From assembly GCA_934154805.1 (NCBI GenBank), contig CAKPGM010000011.1, positions 1 through 57,564 of the forward strand: a DNA stretch of 57,564 nucleotides. Reading direction: 5' to 3'. The stretch's first letter is position 1. Each line of letters starts with the position of its first letter. Of the stretch, positions 18,599 to 28,995 are shown piece after piece. Origin of the DNA: an uncultured Clostridia bacterium (GTDB lineage: Bacteria > Bacillota > Clostridia > TANB77 > CAG-508). A program made the position numbers and the translations under genes. The notes under the pieces are model-generated. The model saw only the letters and a program-made list of their open reading frames with translations, did not search any database and was not told where the DNA came from.

Positions 18599-19932
18599 TT
18601 TCATTTCCTTTATTTTCTGGTTCTAAAATTTTATCTGCAATTATAAATATGCTTATTATTGTTATTATTAATATTTTGTACGTAAAGAATGTATGTATAT
18701 AAGAATGTTGTCTTAATGCTAAATACCAAATAAATGGTAGTATTACTGAACATATAAATGGTATTGTAGTATATAAATTTTGCTTAGCATTTATTTTGCC
18801 ATTTCTATTTTTTATTAGTTTGATTATTGAATATATTATAACTAATGCTAGGTTTATTGATATAACTATTGGAGATAAGAATTTCAAATTCTTGCCAATT
18901 ACAGTTAAATATCCATATTGTTTCATTCCGGTTGATCTAAATTTAGCTTGTTGTAAGGCATTTTGGATTATATCTCTATTATATATTAGTGATACTAAGA
19001 TCCATTTCATTAGCCAAGTAAGTGCATAGCCTAGCCCCCATAAGATACTTAGTTTGATAAAACTTATTATATCTTGTTTCAATGATGTTCTTTGTTTTTG
19101 CATTAATAATATATATATAATTAAAGGCAATCCCAATGTAATAAGTGGTTCTGTTAGTAAATCCATAAAGCTTGTGACTGAACCAACTATAAAGAATACG
19201 ACTCCTACATTTTTATTTGTATCCTTCTTTAGAAGTATTGCTATTGAAGCGGATATTGCTATTATAAAATCTATTATTTCATTTAAAGCTCTAGTAGTTA
19301 GTACTATTTCAACTGACAATAATCCAATTATAAAAAATACAGCTGTTTCAAAATTTATCTTTTTGATTATCAGATAACTCATATATGCAATTAGCAAAAT
19401 TGTAAGTACTAGCATTAATATTCTTATTCCGCTTATAGCTTAGCACTAGTAATAAAGGTCTCAAAAACGTCAAATATCCATGCCAATATCTCGCATATTC
19501 AAAACTTTCTGTTATATTTTCTCCATGCATAAGTCCATATAATTCATCCACTTGAAAGATATTTCCATTTTTGTCAGTGTGTATCTTTGAAGCACCTAGA
19601 TTTTTTTCTTTGTCCTTGCTTATTGTTTGAGTTTGTCCCGGAACATAATTCTTTCTTGCCAATAAAGAACTTTCTATAGGATTTTCAGAGTCGATAGAAT
19701 ATGCCGTATTAAGCATCAAAGCGTCTGTAAATAAGAAAATTTCTTCTTCTTTGTATTTCAGATCTACAATCTCTTTTTCTCCATATTGTTTTAAATATTC
19801 CGAACTTCTAATTGTATTTTCTTTTATTGTAGATGACGGTATCAAACTTGATAGTATAAGACTTGCAAAATACATACAAATTAGCACTACAAATATTAAT
19901 ATATATTTAAGAATTAATTTTATATTTTTCAT
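18576..19932 (-). CDS. Polytopic membrane protein, split by a +1 frameshift at CGG
   Basis: The N-terminal part (start ATG 19932, AAGGA before it) has one transmembrane helix, an extracellular domain and the motif ARYWHGYLTFLRPLLLVL. Frame 0 then meets an in-frame CGG at 19429-19431 and ends after 27 further codons at 19348. Skipping the C gives SYKGIRILMLVLTILL and about seven more helices to 18576, for a total near 450 residues. The YWHGY segment and polytopic tail suggest a surface-polymer membrane protein. It follows the GT39-like gene by 11 bases and overlaps the ruvB start. Confidence 0.75.
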
Positions 19933-19943
19933 TCCTGTTCCTT

Positions 19944-21566
19944 CTAAAAATTTTTCATAATACAATATAAGTTTGTTTCTTCTTTAGAAAAGTTTAAATC
20001 TTCTAAGCTTTCTACAATATCATTTCTATTTTTCGTAACAACCACAATCGACTTTTCTTTAGTAATATTTTCAATTAATATCTTATCATATTCAAAGAAA
20101 TAGTTGCCATACTGTTTTACTGTTTGTTCATATAAAAATTCTAAGTCATATGGAGATGGCTTAGTTGCCAGCATTGTAAAAATATATGGCTCTGCTTTAT
20201 TGGTTATCACAAAATACTTAGCAACATTTGTCACATTTTCATCATCTTCCAACTTCTTCGTTATTTGATATAATTCTATATCTTCATACCTACTCATTCT
20301 TCTTTTTTCTGGTTCTTCCGTGTAATACGATATTTCAAATGTTACAAATAGTGCTATTAAAACTATAAGTATTGATATTACTGTCCATCTAGAGCCTTTT
20401 GATAAATAACTAATACCTATTGTAATCAAATATATCATTGGCAAGTATAATATATTTGCTCTATTTAAAGTTCCTATTACTACTAATAAATTACATATTA
20501 GCAATATAATAAAAACTACTGTCATAAATCCTGTAAAGCTAAAATCTTTTTCTTTTATGCTTTTTATAAATTCTTTAATTCCAACTACAATTCCTACTAA
20601 AAGAAATGGAAGTTCTATAAGATAAATTCCCCTTGAATCGGTAAATATAGTTTTTAGGCTATATCCTCCATATTCTAATAAATTCTTAATACTTATTTCT
20701 CCTTGTCTAAAGAAGAATAATTTTGGTATTGTAAATATTCCAAAGTTTGTCCTTGTAGCATAGCCTTTGTTTAACAATATTAAATATATTAAAGGTGTTG
20801 CTAGTAACGCGATGGGTATTCCTAATAATACTAATTGTTTAAAATTTATCTTTTTTACCCATAACATATAAATTATATAAATCAATAGGAAAGTTGGGAT
20901 TAATATCCATGCTAAACAATATGTATATAATGTCACTCCTATAGCTAGACCCGCAACTATATAATGCCAATTTTTATTTGCGGTTACTAATAAGAGTACA
21001 TCCAGCATAAACATTGGTGCTAATAAATTACAGTCCAATCCTTGTCTAGATGCCTCTATATTCCAAGGACAGATTATTATTAAAAATGTATATAATAAAG
21101 CTATCTTCTTATCTTTCATTTTATTTGCTAGTATATAGCATACTACTATTCCCATCAAGAAAAATAATAGCTCTGGTAATCTGTAGGCTATAATATTTGC
21201 ACCTATTAGTTTTATAAATGGTATAGTCGCATATGCATATAATGCACTCTGTCCCCCACCAAAATTAATTAGATACACTGGAAATGAATTTAAATATCTG
21301 TCTACTCCATATTCAGATAAGCAGTAGGCATCATATGCAGCCCCTGCTTCATCTACACCTATAAAGTTTGGAATTTCTCCGAATTTATAGATTCTCGTTA
21401 TGAATATTAGTAGCAGAAATACTACTAATATTTTTTTATAATGTTTATTTATAAGGTCATCTATTGTTTTGTTTGTTTCTTGTTTTTTAGTATTATCTTT
21501 TAGATTGATAACTCTTACCAAGATTATACCAATGAATGCTACTAAACTAAGCACATTTGCTGTCAT
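19944..21566 (-). CDS. GT39-type membrane glycosyltransferase
   Basis: A 540-residue integral membrane protein with about 12 helices and an external DEAGAAYDAY segment near residue 75, matching the acidic catalytic motif of the PMT/ArnT-like GT39 superfamily, followed by a GGGQSALYAY loop and a soluble C-terminal domain. Such enzymes move a sugar from a polyprenyl phosphate donor to an acceptor outside the membrane. The GtrB-type gene just upstream (14-base gap) would make that donor. Confidence 0.85.
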   Translation of the reverse strand: MTANVLSLVAFIGIILVRVINLKDNTKKQETNKTIDDLINKHYKKILVVFLLLIFITRIYKFGEIPNFIGVDEAGAAYDAYCLSEYGVDRYLNSFPVYLINFGGGQSALYAYATIPFIKLIGANIIAYRLPELLFFLMGIVVCYILANKMKDKKIALLYTFLIIICPWNIEASRQGLDCNLLAPMFMLDVLLLVTANKNWHYIVAGLAIGVTLYTYCLAWILIPTFLLIYIIYMLWVKKINFKQLVLLGIPIALLATPLIYLILLNKGYATRTNFGIFTIPKLFFFRQGEISIKNLLEYGGYSLKTIFTDSRGIYLIELPFLLVGIVVGIKEFIKSIKEKDFSFTGFMTVVFIILLICNLLVVIGTLNRANILYLPMIYLITIGISYLSKGSRWTVISILIVLIALFVTFEISYYTEEPEKRRMSRYEDIELYQITKKLEDDENVTNVAKYFVITNKAEPYIFTMLATKPSPYDLEFLYEQTVKQYGNYFFEYDKILIENITKEKSIVVVTKNRNDIVESLEDLNFSKEETNLYCIMKNF

Positions 21567-21580
21567 ATAAAAAAATCTCC

Positions 21581-22528
21581 CTATTTTTCGTTAGTTTCTT
21601 TTTCTCCGTTGTATTCATTTACTAAGTATAATGGTCTTTGCTTAGACTCATTGAATATCCTTCCTAGATATTCTCCCATAATTCCAATTAACACTATTTG
21701 AACTCCCGCAAAGAATAATATTAGTAATATCGTTGCTTGGAATGCTTGTATTGCAATATGAAGTCTACAGCATTTTACTATTACATATATAAAGTATATT
21801 AGTAATGCCAAGAATGTTGGTATGCTTAAAAATGTTGATATTCTAAGTGGTGATGTTGTAAATGCTGTTATTCCATCTATGGCCAAATCAATTAGTTTCA
21901 TATAATTCCACTTTGTTTTTCCTGCCACTCTTGGATCTCTATCATATAATATCGCTTTTTTATTGTATCCAATCCAGCTAAACATACTTTTTGAGCATCT
22001 GCTTGTTTCTCTCATTTTCTTTAATGCGTTTACACATCTTCTATCTAGTAGTCTAAAGTCACCAGTATCTTTTTGTATTGGAACTCTTGTTAGGCTTTGT
22101 AATACTTTATAGTACATTTTTGACGTGAATTTCTTTAACCAAGTTTCTCCCTTTCTTGATTTCCTTTGTGCATATACATCATCATATCCCTGTTCCCATA
22201 ATTCTACCATTTGCGGAATTAGCTCTGGTGGATCTTGTAAATCTGCGTCCATTATGATTACGCAATCTCCTGTTGCATAATCAAGTCCTGCAATCATTCC
22301 TATTTCTTTTCCAAAGTTTCTTGAAAAATCTATATAGCTTATTCTCTGATCTTTTTCTCTTAATTTTTTTATTTCATTTAATGTATTATCTTTACTACCA
22401 TCATTTACAAATAACAATTCAAATTCGTAGTTCTTCATTTCATTCATTATCTTGCTTACTCTCTCATATAACAAAGGTAATGATTCTTCTTCATTGTATG
22501 CTGGTACTAAGATAGTTATTTTTTTCAT
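21581..22528 (-). CDS. Polyprenyl-phosphate glycosyltransferase (GtrB/DPM1-like)
   Basis: A 315-residue GT2 enzyme with ITILVPAYNEEESL, FVNDGSKDNT, the metal-binding MDADLQDPPEL and KDTGDFRLLDRR, then two C-terminal transmembrane helices. It should transfer a hexose from a nucleotide sugar to undecaprenyl phosphate at the inner face of the membrane. It overlaps the tagO/wecA-type gene by four bases (ATGA), so translation is coupled. Confidence 0.9.
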   Translation of the reverse strand: MKKITILVPAYNEEESLPLLYERVSKIMNEMKNYEFELLFVNDGSKDNTLNEIKKLREKDQRISYIDFSRNFGKEIGMIAGLDYATGDCVIIMDADLQDPPELIPQMVELWEQGYDDVYAQRKSRKGETWLKKFTSKMYYKVLQSLTRVPIQKDTGDFRLLDRRCVNALKKMRETSRCSKSMFSWIGYNKKAILYDRDPRVAGKTKWNYMKLIDLAIDGITAFTTSPLRISTFLSIPTFLALLIYFIYVIVKCCRLHIAIQAFQATILLILFFAGVQIVLIGIMGEYLGRIFNESKQRPLYLVNEYNGEKETNEK

Positions 22529-23649
22529 TTTTCTTCTCCTTCTTTATTCTTATTTTCTTTTTTTATTTCTGCTTCTTTAAATACACTTAGTTTTACAAAG
22601 TCTCTATATCCTATTGCCACTATCGCAATTACCAATAGTGCAAACGAAGCGGCTTTCCAAATTCCGCTATCTAACAATATTATTGCTGTCATTCCAAGAG
22701 TTGCTGTTGCTCCATATAGGATTAAAACTGATTGCTTTTGCGTATATCCCTTCGCCATTAATCTATGATGTAAATGTCCTCTATCTGCTTTAAATACACC
22801 TTTTATTGATTTACTTTTTATAATCCTTCTTATTATAGCCCATATTGTATCAAATATTGGAAGTGCTAGTATTATAATAGGAGCTATAAGTACTATAGCT
22901 GTATATGTTTTTGCAACTCCTAATATTGATATTATTGCAAGAGCAAAGCCCATAAAATTTGAACCTACATCTCCAATAAAAGTTTTAGCTGGGTTAAAAT
23001 TATATGGTAGAAATCCAACAATTGCACCTGCTAGTGCAGTTATTAAAATTATTGCTATTAGCGGAGATTCATTTAGTGCAAATACAACTACTAACGAAAG
23101 ACAAGATATTAGAGTAATTCCCGATGACAAACCATCTAGTCCATCTATTAAATTAATTGCATTTGTTATACCTATTATCCAACCAACAGTCAAAATAAAG
23201 CTAAATACTTCATTTAATACAAAACTATTCTCTTTGAAAGGTATTGTAAAATTATCTATCAATACTCCTGAACTTGCAACAATTACTGCTGCTATAACTT
23301 GTCCAGCAAGCTTAGCTAGTGGTTTTATGTCCTTTACATCATCTATATAACATACAATTCCTAATACTAGCATTCCTCCTAGTACTCCTAGTAATTTTAC
23401 ATTCAATCCATCTTCTAATAAATTTATCTTTCCCTCAATAGAAGCACTGATCACAAGATAAATTACAGAAACTAAAAATCCGGCAATTACAGCCAATCCA
23501 CCAAGTCTTGGCATTGGCTTTTTATTTACCCTTCTGTCATTTGGTATATCTACCGCTCCTACTTTTTTAGCAAGTCTTATTGTATATGGTGTTATTACAA
23601 ATGCTGTTATAAACGCTAGTAAAAACGCTATCGCTATATCTCCCCACAT
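22525..23649 (-). CDS. tagO: Undecaprenyl-phosphate GlcNAc-1-phosphate transferase (TagO/WecA type)
   Basis: A 374-residue polytopic enzyme of the MraY/WecA family, with about 11 helices. It shows NDRRVNKKPMPRLGG, the acidic LIDGLDGLSSG loop, FNPAKTFIGDVGSNFMG and the HHRLMAKGYTQKQ loop typical of TagO/WecA rather than MraY. It makes the first lipid-linked sugar of a wall teichoic acid or surface polysaccharide. It is first in its unit, with a promoter at 23693-23720. Confidence 0.92.
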   Translation of the reverse strand: MWGDIAIAFLLAFITAFVITPYTIRLAKKVGAVDIPNDRRVNKKPMPRLGGLAVIAGFLVSVIYLVISASIEGKINLLEDGLNVKLLGVLGGMLVLGIVCYIDDVKDIKPLAKLAGQVIAAVIVASSGVLIDNFTIPFKENSFVLNEVFSFILTVGWIIGITNAINLIDGLDGLSSGITLISCLSLVVVFALNESPLIAIILITALAGAIVGFLPYNFNPAKTFIGDVGSNFMGFALAIISILGVAKTYTAIVLIAPIIILALPIFDTIWAIIRRIIKSKSIKGVFKADRGHLHHRLMAKGYTQKQSVLILYGATATLGMTAIILLDSGIWKAASFALLVIAIVAIGYRDFVKLSVFKEAEIKKENKNKEGEEK

Positions 23650-23692
23650 AATGATTATTCCTCTCTGTTTTAATTATAATTCTACTTGTATG

Positions 23693-23720
23693 ATTATATC
23701 ATATATTAGTCATTTTTCAA
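23693..23720 (-). promoter_or_regulatory. Promoter of the tagO-type unit
   Basis: Minus-strand TTGAAA (23715-23720), 16-base spacer, TATAAT (23693-23698), about 45 bases before the tagO-type start. The genes down to 12374 follow with small gaps. Confidence 0.75.
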
Positions 23721-23724
23721 CAAA

Positions 23725-23762
23725 AATAAAAAAAATGATGCAAATTTTATTGCACCATTTTT
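23725..23762 (-). terminator. Terminator after the Wzm/Wzt-type genes
   Basis: A stem of 12 positions with one mismatch (23732-23743 with 23750-23761) is followed on the minus strand by a run of T residues. It separates the exporter genes from the tagO-type unit. Confidence 0.75.
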
Positions 23763-23785
23763 GTATTTTCTGTTTTGTGTATGTT

Positions 23786-24559
23786 TTATAATTCTTCTGC
23801 AAATCTTTTTTCTAATTTTCTAAATATAAAGTATCCACAAAAGCATAAAACCACTCCCATTACTAGAGCTATTAACAATCCTTCAAAATTAGGCATTGTT
23901 TTGTTGTAGAAAATGTTTCTATATCCTTCTATCAAGTATGACATAGGATTTAACATTAAAAGCCATTTCATGCTTGCAGGTACAGAATCCATTGAATATA
24001 CTATTGGTGTAGCATAGAATAATAGTTGCATTAATATTCCCAATAAATGTAGTAAGTCTCTAAAATATACTGTTAAGCTAGAAACTATAAATGCTATACC
24101 TATCGAAACAATAATTTGTATTGCTAGTATTAAAAAATACCACAATATGTTCCAAGATAGGCCTATTCCTCCAAATATTACAAAACCTAAAATAATCGTT
24201 GTAGATATTAAGAAATTTACTCCTTCACTTGCGACAACCGATATTGGTAGAATTTCTCGAGGGAAGTACACTTTTTTAATAATGTTGCCATTGTCAATTA
24301 TCGTTGCCGCCCCCCTTAGCACAACACTGGAAAAGTATTGCCAAGGAACTAATCCACAGCATAAGTATACCGCATAATTTTCAATATTACTTTTCAATAT
24401 TACTTGGAATACTAGAGCATATACCGCAATTTGTAGAAGAGGATTCATAAATGACCAAATTACCCCTAAGAAAGAATGCTTATATTTTCCTCCAACATCT
24501 TTTGTTATACTAGTTTTTAATAATTCTCTATAATTATACAAATCTTTTGCTATATTCAT
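23786..24559 (-). CDS. ABC-2 polysaccharide export permease (Wzm/TagG type)
   Basis: A 257-residue membrane protein with six helices of the ABC-2 type. It has the family N-terminus (DLYNYRELLKTSITKDVGGKYK), SFLGVIWSFMNPL and YFRDLLHLLGI. It should form the membrane channel that moves a lipid-linked surface polymer outward. It begins one base after the ATPase gene ends, and the two form an exporter pair. Confidence 0.93.
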   Translation of the reverse strand: MNIAKDLYNYRELLKTSITKDVGGKYKHSFLGVIWSFMNPLLQIAVYALVFQVILKSNIENYAVYLCCGLVPWQYFSSVVLRGAATIIDNGNIIKKVYFPREILPISVVASEGVNFLISTTIILGFVIFGGIGLSWNILWYFLILAIQIIVSIGIAFIVSSLTVYFRDLLHLLGILMQLLFYATPIVYSMDSVPASMKWLLMLNPMSYLIEGYRNIFYNKTMPNFEGLLIALVMGVVLCFCGYFIFRKLEKRFAEEL

Positions 24560-25297
24560 TTATAAAGTCTCCTTTAAATATTCTTCTATTACTTTGTCTG
24601 GTTCATCATCCATTTTTATGACTCCATTGCTTAACCATACAGCTCTGCTACAAAACTCTTTTACAGTATTCATACTATGAGTTACAAACACCATGGTTTT
24701 TCCTTGTGCTTTTAGCTCTTTCATTTTTGCAATACACTTGTCTTGAAAATGTTGATCTCCAACCGCTAAAATCTCGTCTATTAGTAAAATGTCTGCGTCC
24801 ACATTTATAGCTACCGCAAAAGCAAGTCTCATATACATTCCTGAAGAATATGTTCTTACTGGGTTGTCTATGTAACTTCCTAACTCAGAAAATTCTATTA
24901 TTTTATCTATCCTGTCATCTATTTCTTTTTTTGTAAGTCCAAATATAGAAGCATTAAAATATATATTTTCTCTTCCAGAAAAATCAGGATGAAATCCTGC
25001 ACCCAACTCTAGTAATGAAGTTAATTTCCCATATGTTGTTATTTTTCCTTTATTTGGGTAAATAATTTTTGTCATTAATTTTAGAAGTGTTGACTTTCCG
25101 CTTCCATTTACCCCTATTAAAGCTACTGCTTCTCCATTTTTTATTGTTAGATTAATATCTTTTAAAACTTCTCTTTTTTCTTTTTTATTTCTATTCCAAA
25201 ACAACAATTTTTCTTTTAAGCTGTTTGCCTTGTCCATATATATATTGAATGTTTTATATACATGCTCAACAACAATTCTATTATCTGACTTTGCCAT
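24560..25297 (-). CDS. ABC polysaccharide export ATPase (Wzt/TagH type)
   Basis: A 245-residue ATPase with Walker A GVNGSGKS, signature YSSGM, Walker B LLIDEILAVGD and the His switch VFVTHSM. The insert AGFHPDFSGRENIY is typical of the polysaccharide/teichoic export branch. It lacks a C-terminal carbohydrate-binding domain, so export need not recognise a modified chain end. It has its own strong promoter at 25330-25358. Confidence 0.94.
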   Translation of the reverse strand: MAKSDNRIVVEHVYKTFNIYMDKANSLKEKLLFWNRNKKEKREVLKDINLTIKNGEAVALIGVNGSGKSTLLKLMTKIIYPNKGKITTYGKLTSLLELGAGFHPDFSGRENIYFNASIFGLTKKEIDDRIDKIIEFSELGSYIDNPVRTYSSGMYMRLAFAVAINVDADILLIDEILAVGDQHFQDKCIAKMKELKAQGKTMVFVTHSMNTVKEFCSRAVWLSNGVIKMDDEPDKVIEEYLKETL

Positions 25298-25329
25298 TTT
25301 ATTATTCCTTCCTATTATTAGATTTCTAT

Positions 25330-25358
25330 ATTATAATACACATATTTATTATTGTCAA
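25330..25358 (-). promoter_or_regulatory. Promoter of the Wzm/Wzt-type exporter
   Basis: Minus-strand TTGACA (25353-25358), 17-base spacer, TATAAT (25330-25335): a near-perfect vegetative promoter just before the ATPase gene. Confidence 0.85.
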
Positions 25359-25361
25359 AAT

Positions 25362-26255
25362 CTATATTTTTATTTTTGTTGCCAATTTGCCTGGCAAGTA
25401 TAAAAGTGCTACCATCACTTTGCTTCCTATCCCTTCCACCTGTTTTATTGGATGTTTTTGATTTGTTAATACAGAGAATAATATGTAATGCTTATACACA
25501 TATAATCTCTTTTTCAATGTCACTCCATGCATATCTTGATGAAATATCTCTTTAAAATATTCAAAATATCCATATGGGCTTTGTTTAAATATCTTATTTA
25601 TATTTTTTGTATATCCATCTGGTTTGTATTCACATATCATTATTGGTTTATTAAAGCATCTAACTTCATATTTTAAATCCATTTTATGATGTAATCTTGC
25701 TTCTGTAACAAACTTTTCATCATTTTCTAATTCATATTGAAATTGCTTTCTAATTGATGCATTATATACTAGTGCTTTTTCTCCTGTTATTCCTTCCTTA
25801 AAATAAAGATCAAACATTGTGCTTGGGTAATTATCCTCTATAAAATTATTTCCCATATTCTCGCCTTTTGTTGTATGTTTTAAGAATACTAGTGCATATA
25901 TATCTCCCATATCTTTACATTCTTTTAGACTTTGCTCTATTATCTTGAACGCATCTTTTGTAAAGAAGTCATCATCATCACATTCTATTATTAAATCTCC
26001 TGTAGCCTTTTTTACAAGTTCATTTATTGCTACCATTTTGCCTTTGTTATCCTGGCGAAAATATTGTACTTCTATTATTCTTTCTTTTACGTATTCTTCA
26101 ACTACTCTTCTGGTGTTATCAGTAGAGCCATCATCCATTACAAGCCATTCTATTTGCATATTACTACAATTGTTGCTATTTATTAAAATACTTGCATATA
26201 GTTTGTCCAAAAGATTTGCTCTATTGTAAGTCGGAGTTAGTATTGATATTTTCAT
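25362..26255 (-). CDS. Glycosyltransferase family 2
   Basis: A cytosolic GT-A enzyme of about 297 residues, with ISILTPTYNRANLLDKLY, WLVMDDGSTDNT and IECDDDDFF as donor- and metal-binding motifs. I place the start at 26255, where GGAGG precedes an ATG and the upstream stop overlaps it as TAATG; a longer start at 26270 lacks a site. Acceptor is unknown. It ends the transferase run before the exporter promoter. Confidence 0.88.
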   Translation of the reverse strand: MKISILTPTYNRANLLDKLYASILINSNNCSNMQIEWLVMDDGSTDNTRRVVEEYVKERIIEVQYFRQDNKGKMVAINELVKKATGDLIIECDDDDFFTKDAFKIIEQSLKECKDMGDIYALVFLKHTTKGENMGNNFIEDNYPSTMFDLYFKEGITGEKALVYNASIRKQFQYELENDEKFVTEARLHHKMDLKYEVRCFNKPIMICEYKPDGYTKNINKIFKQSPYGYFEYFKEIFHQDMHGVTLKKRLYVYKHYILFSVLTNQKHPIKQVEGIGSKVMVALLYLPGKLATKIKI

Positions 26256-27415
26256 TATTCTTGCCTCCACATTACTTTTACTTCTTCCTTCTTTTTTGTC
26301 TGCTCAATTGTCTTTACTATTTTATCAATAATTTTATTATTTTCATAGACATATTGATTATTTTTTTCATTTTTTTGTATTTTATTTTTTGTTATACTTT
26401 TTATAGCATTTTCTATTCCTTGTTCATCATTTGTTGTTATTATACTATTTCCTGGATAATCCATTAAAACTTCCCTTGACGAAGTATTGGTCGTCAATAT
26501 ATATTTTCTTAATATTTTAGCTTCTTCTAGCACCATTGGATAGCCTTCAAATTTAGAAAATAAACATACTGCATCAGCATTCTTCATAAATTGATAAGGA
26601 TTCTTTTTGGATCCAAGTATTGTAAATGTATCTTCCACTTTATTTTCCTTTATTTGTTTCATTAGCTTTTCTCTTAAAGGACCATCTCCAACAACATATA
26701 TGTGATGTTTATATCCTTGTTTTATTAATTTTGTATGTACGTCAATTAATCTATCCACTGCTTTTTGTTCTACTAGTCTTGAAACTTGAACTAAATTTAG
26801 TTCTCTTGAGTTAAGAGTATTTTTTGCTTCTTCGTCCTTCTTAGATAGTTCTAGTATTCTTTCTGCATTGATATAATTGTGTATTACTGTTTCATGAGGC
26901 AAATCCATATCATCATATACTTTGTTAAATTTATCTAGATTGTCCACGCTCACAAAAGCTAGTGTATCATATTTTTCATATATATTTCTATCTAATATTC
27001 TTTTTATTGTGGCCTTAACACTTTTTCCAAATACCTTAGAAATATCGTTGTGTATCCAAGCTATTTTTTTAGCATCGCTTTTTGTACTAAATATTCTTGT
27101 AATCGGTCCTTCTAGAAATGCAATTTGTGCTTGATAATTTCCTCTCTCTATATATTCCTTAAATATCTTCTTTTGATTAAATAATACTTTTAATGGAATC
27201 ATTTTTCTTTTAAATTTAGATAATTCAGTATATTTAAAATCATACAAACTTATCAAATGTATCTTTTTATCTAATTCTTTTTCAAGTTCACCTTTTGAAT
27301 ATAGTGTAAATATAGTAATGTCATATTTATCTACAAGAGCATTTGCTATATCCACCAAGACTCTTTCAGCTCCACCCAGTGTAAGACCTGTTATGCCAAA
27401 TATTATTTTGTTCAT
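26255..27415 (-). CDS. Glycosyltransferase family 4
   Basis: A 386-residue GT-B enzyme. The N-terminal half has GITGLTLGGAERVLVDIAN; the C-terminal half has QVSRLVEQKAVDRLI, VVGDGPLREKL and the donor site FSKFEGYPMVLEEA. It should add a sugar to the growing surface polymer. It overlaps the upstream polymerase-like gene by four bases (ATGA) and touches the next gene, so the three are translationally coupled. Confidence 0.9.
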   Translation of the reverse strand: MNKIIFGITGLTLGGAERVLVDIANALVDKYDITIFTLYSKGELEKELDKKIHLISLYDFKYTELSKFKRKMIPLKVLFNQKKIFKEYIERGNYQAQIAFLEGPITRIFSTKSDAKKIAWIHNDISKVFGKSVKATIKRILDRNIYEKYDTLAFVSVDNLDKFNKVYDDMDLPHETVIHNYINAERILELSKKDEEAKNTLNSRELNLVQVSRLVEQKAVDRLIDVHTKLIKQGYKHHIYVVGDGPLREKLMKQIKENKVEDTFTILGSKKNPYQFMKNADAVCLFSKFEGYPMVLEEAKILRKYILTTNTSSREVLMDYPGNSIITTNDEQGIENAIKSITKNKIQKNEKNNQYVYENNKIIDKIVKTIEQTKKKEEVKVMWRQE

Positions 27416-28947
27416 AGAGTATCGTTTCCTTTCTCCGGATTATATATTTTGACTTCATTGTCATTTATATCTTTTATTTGGTTTATTACAATTACAGATA
27501 GCGCAATTATTATCATCATAGTTGATGAATTAAAGAATGTGTATCCTGATAAAAATGATATTATTATCGCAAACCATAGTCCAGATAGTGCCATTGCAAA
27601 TTCTACTTTTGCCACTTTGAATTTTTTTAGTATCACATAAATTCCATATACAGCTATCATCAGGAATGGTATAAAATATAAGAAAAACCCTATTACCCCA
27701 AAGTTAAACAAGAACGCTGGTACTTCCATTTCGAATACCATTTCATAGTAATGTGACATATAACCATTTCCAAATAATAACATAGGTATACTATTTTGTT
27801 CTTTTATCAAATTTGAATGATATATTAATTGTAAGGTTCTCATATTTGTGTTCGATATTTGTTTTTCGTTTGCAGTATTGTATAAATCTAGATATGCTTG
27901 TTGCGTACTTTCAGACATATAATTTTCGTCCATCTGCCCTGCTTTTATTCGTTTCACTAACTCAACTGTATCTCCCGTAACGTGTGCAGTTTGGTTAGTC
28001 ATTGTATCATATATTTCGCTTTCTTTATTTTTTAATTCTCTTCTACGCTCTATAGTCTTAGATCCAAATATTGTTACCGCAATTCCTACTAGTACTAATA
28101 TTATAACTCCAATTGTTAATATTTTTTTATTTAATTTATTTTTGTTTAATAAATTATGAAGTACTGTAAAAAGTATGTAAGCTAACACAACAATTATAAA
28201 GCCAAATAATCCTGTCCTTGTTCCCAATAAAGTACATAGATATGCACCCACCAATGTTGTTAGCATAAGTACCCATATTCTTATTGATAATTTGTTTTCC
28301 TTATTTAGCATTGGTAATACAATAAATAGTGACAATAGCATTATTGTTCCAATACTATTTCCTGATTCAAACCATCCTTTATAGCCAACTTGCGTTTCGC
28401 CGTATGTAAACGATGATGTTTTTGTAATTAATGCCAAATACATCAACGCTATATAAATTGTCAAAGCTATCAATACGGATTTTTTCACTTTTTTCAAAGA
28501 TTTGCCTACCGTCTGTTCAGTTATTTCTTTTTCTCTGTTTTTTACAGCAAAAAAGTATATGTATATAAACAAATTCATTACCATAAATGTATAATTTACC
28601 AAGTACTGGATTTCTCTTAATTCATTTCCATAAGCGCATCCAGTTTTTATTTTATAAAAAATATAAACATGGCAAATAGCATATCCAAGATATGCTATTC
28701 CTGCAATTATTATTTGCGGTTTAATTTTATCCTTAAAAAATATGTATGTAATTGCAATTATTGGTATAATCGGTCTCACAAAAGTCGATATTGAAAAATT
28801 TGTATTAAAAAAATTTCTGAATATAAAACTTGATACATCTAATATAGGACATATTATTATAAGTAAGCATAAAAGATTTTCCATTGTAAAAATTCTACAA
28901 TGGTTTTTGTTTTCTATTTTGTTCTTTTTTGATAGTTCTTTTTGCAT
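27412..28947 (-). CDS. O-antigen polymerase/ligase family membrane protein (Wzy/WaaL-like)
   Basis: A protein of about 511 residues with some 11-12 transmembrane helices and a large outside loop (about residues 310-390) before the last helices, the layout of Wzy/WaaL proteins. It would polymerise or ligate lipid-linked saccharide units. I favour the ATG at 28947, preceded by AAGGA; a start at 28968 lacks a site. The SGNSIGTIMLLSLFIVLPML helix and the CTLLGTRTG segment fit the family. Confidence 0.8.
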   Translation of the reverse strand: MQKELSKKNKIENKNHCRIFTMENLLCLLIIICPILDVSSFIFRNFFNTNFSISTFVRPIIPIIAITYIFFKDKIKPQIIIAGIAYLGYAICHVYIFYKIKTGCAYGNELREIQYLVNYTFMVMNLFIYIYFFAVKNREKEITEQTVGKSLKKVKKSVLIALTIYIALMYLALITKTSSFTYGETQVGYKGWFESGNSIGTIMLLSLFIVLPMLNKENKLSIRIWVLMLTTLVGAYLCTLLGTRTGLFGFIIVVLAYILFTVLHNLLNKNKLNKKILTIGVIILVLVGIAVTIFGSKTIERRRELKNKESEIYDTMTNQTAHVTGDTVELVKRIKAGQMDENYMSESTQQAYLDLYNTANEKQISNTNMRTLQLIYHSNLIKEQNSIPMLLFGNGYMSHYYEMVFEMEVPAFLFNFGVIGFFLYFIPFLMIAVYGIYVILKKFKVAKVEFAMALSGLWFAIIISFLSGYTFFNSSTMMIIIALSVIVINQIKDINDNEVKIYNPEKGNDTL

Positions 28948-28995
28948 ATTTATTTTTTCCTTGTTCATGATTTTTGTGATAATTACTCTAATTGT

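Noticed and set aside
26256..26270. Longer start for the GT2 gene at 25362
   Set aside because: The GGAGG site fits the ATG at 26255; the extension has no site and overlaps the upstream gene.
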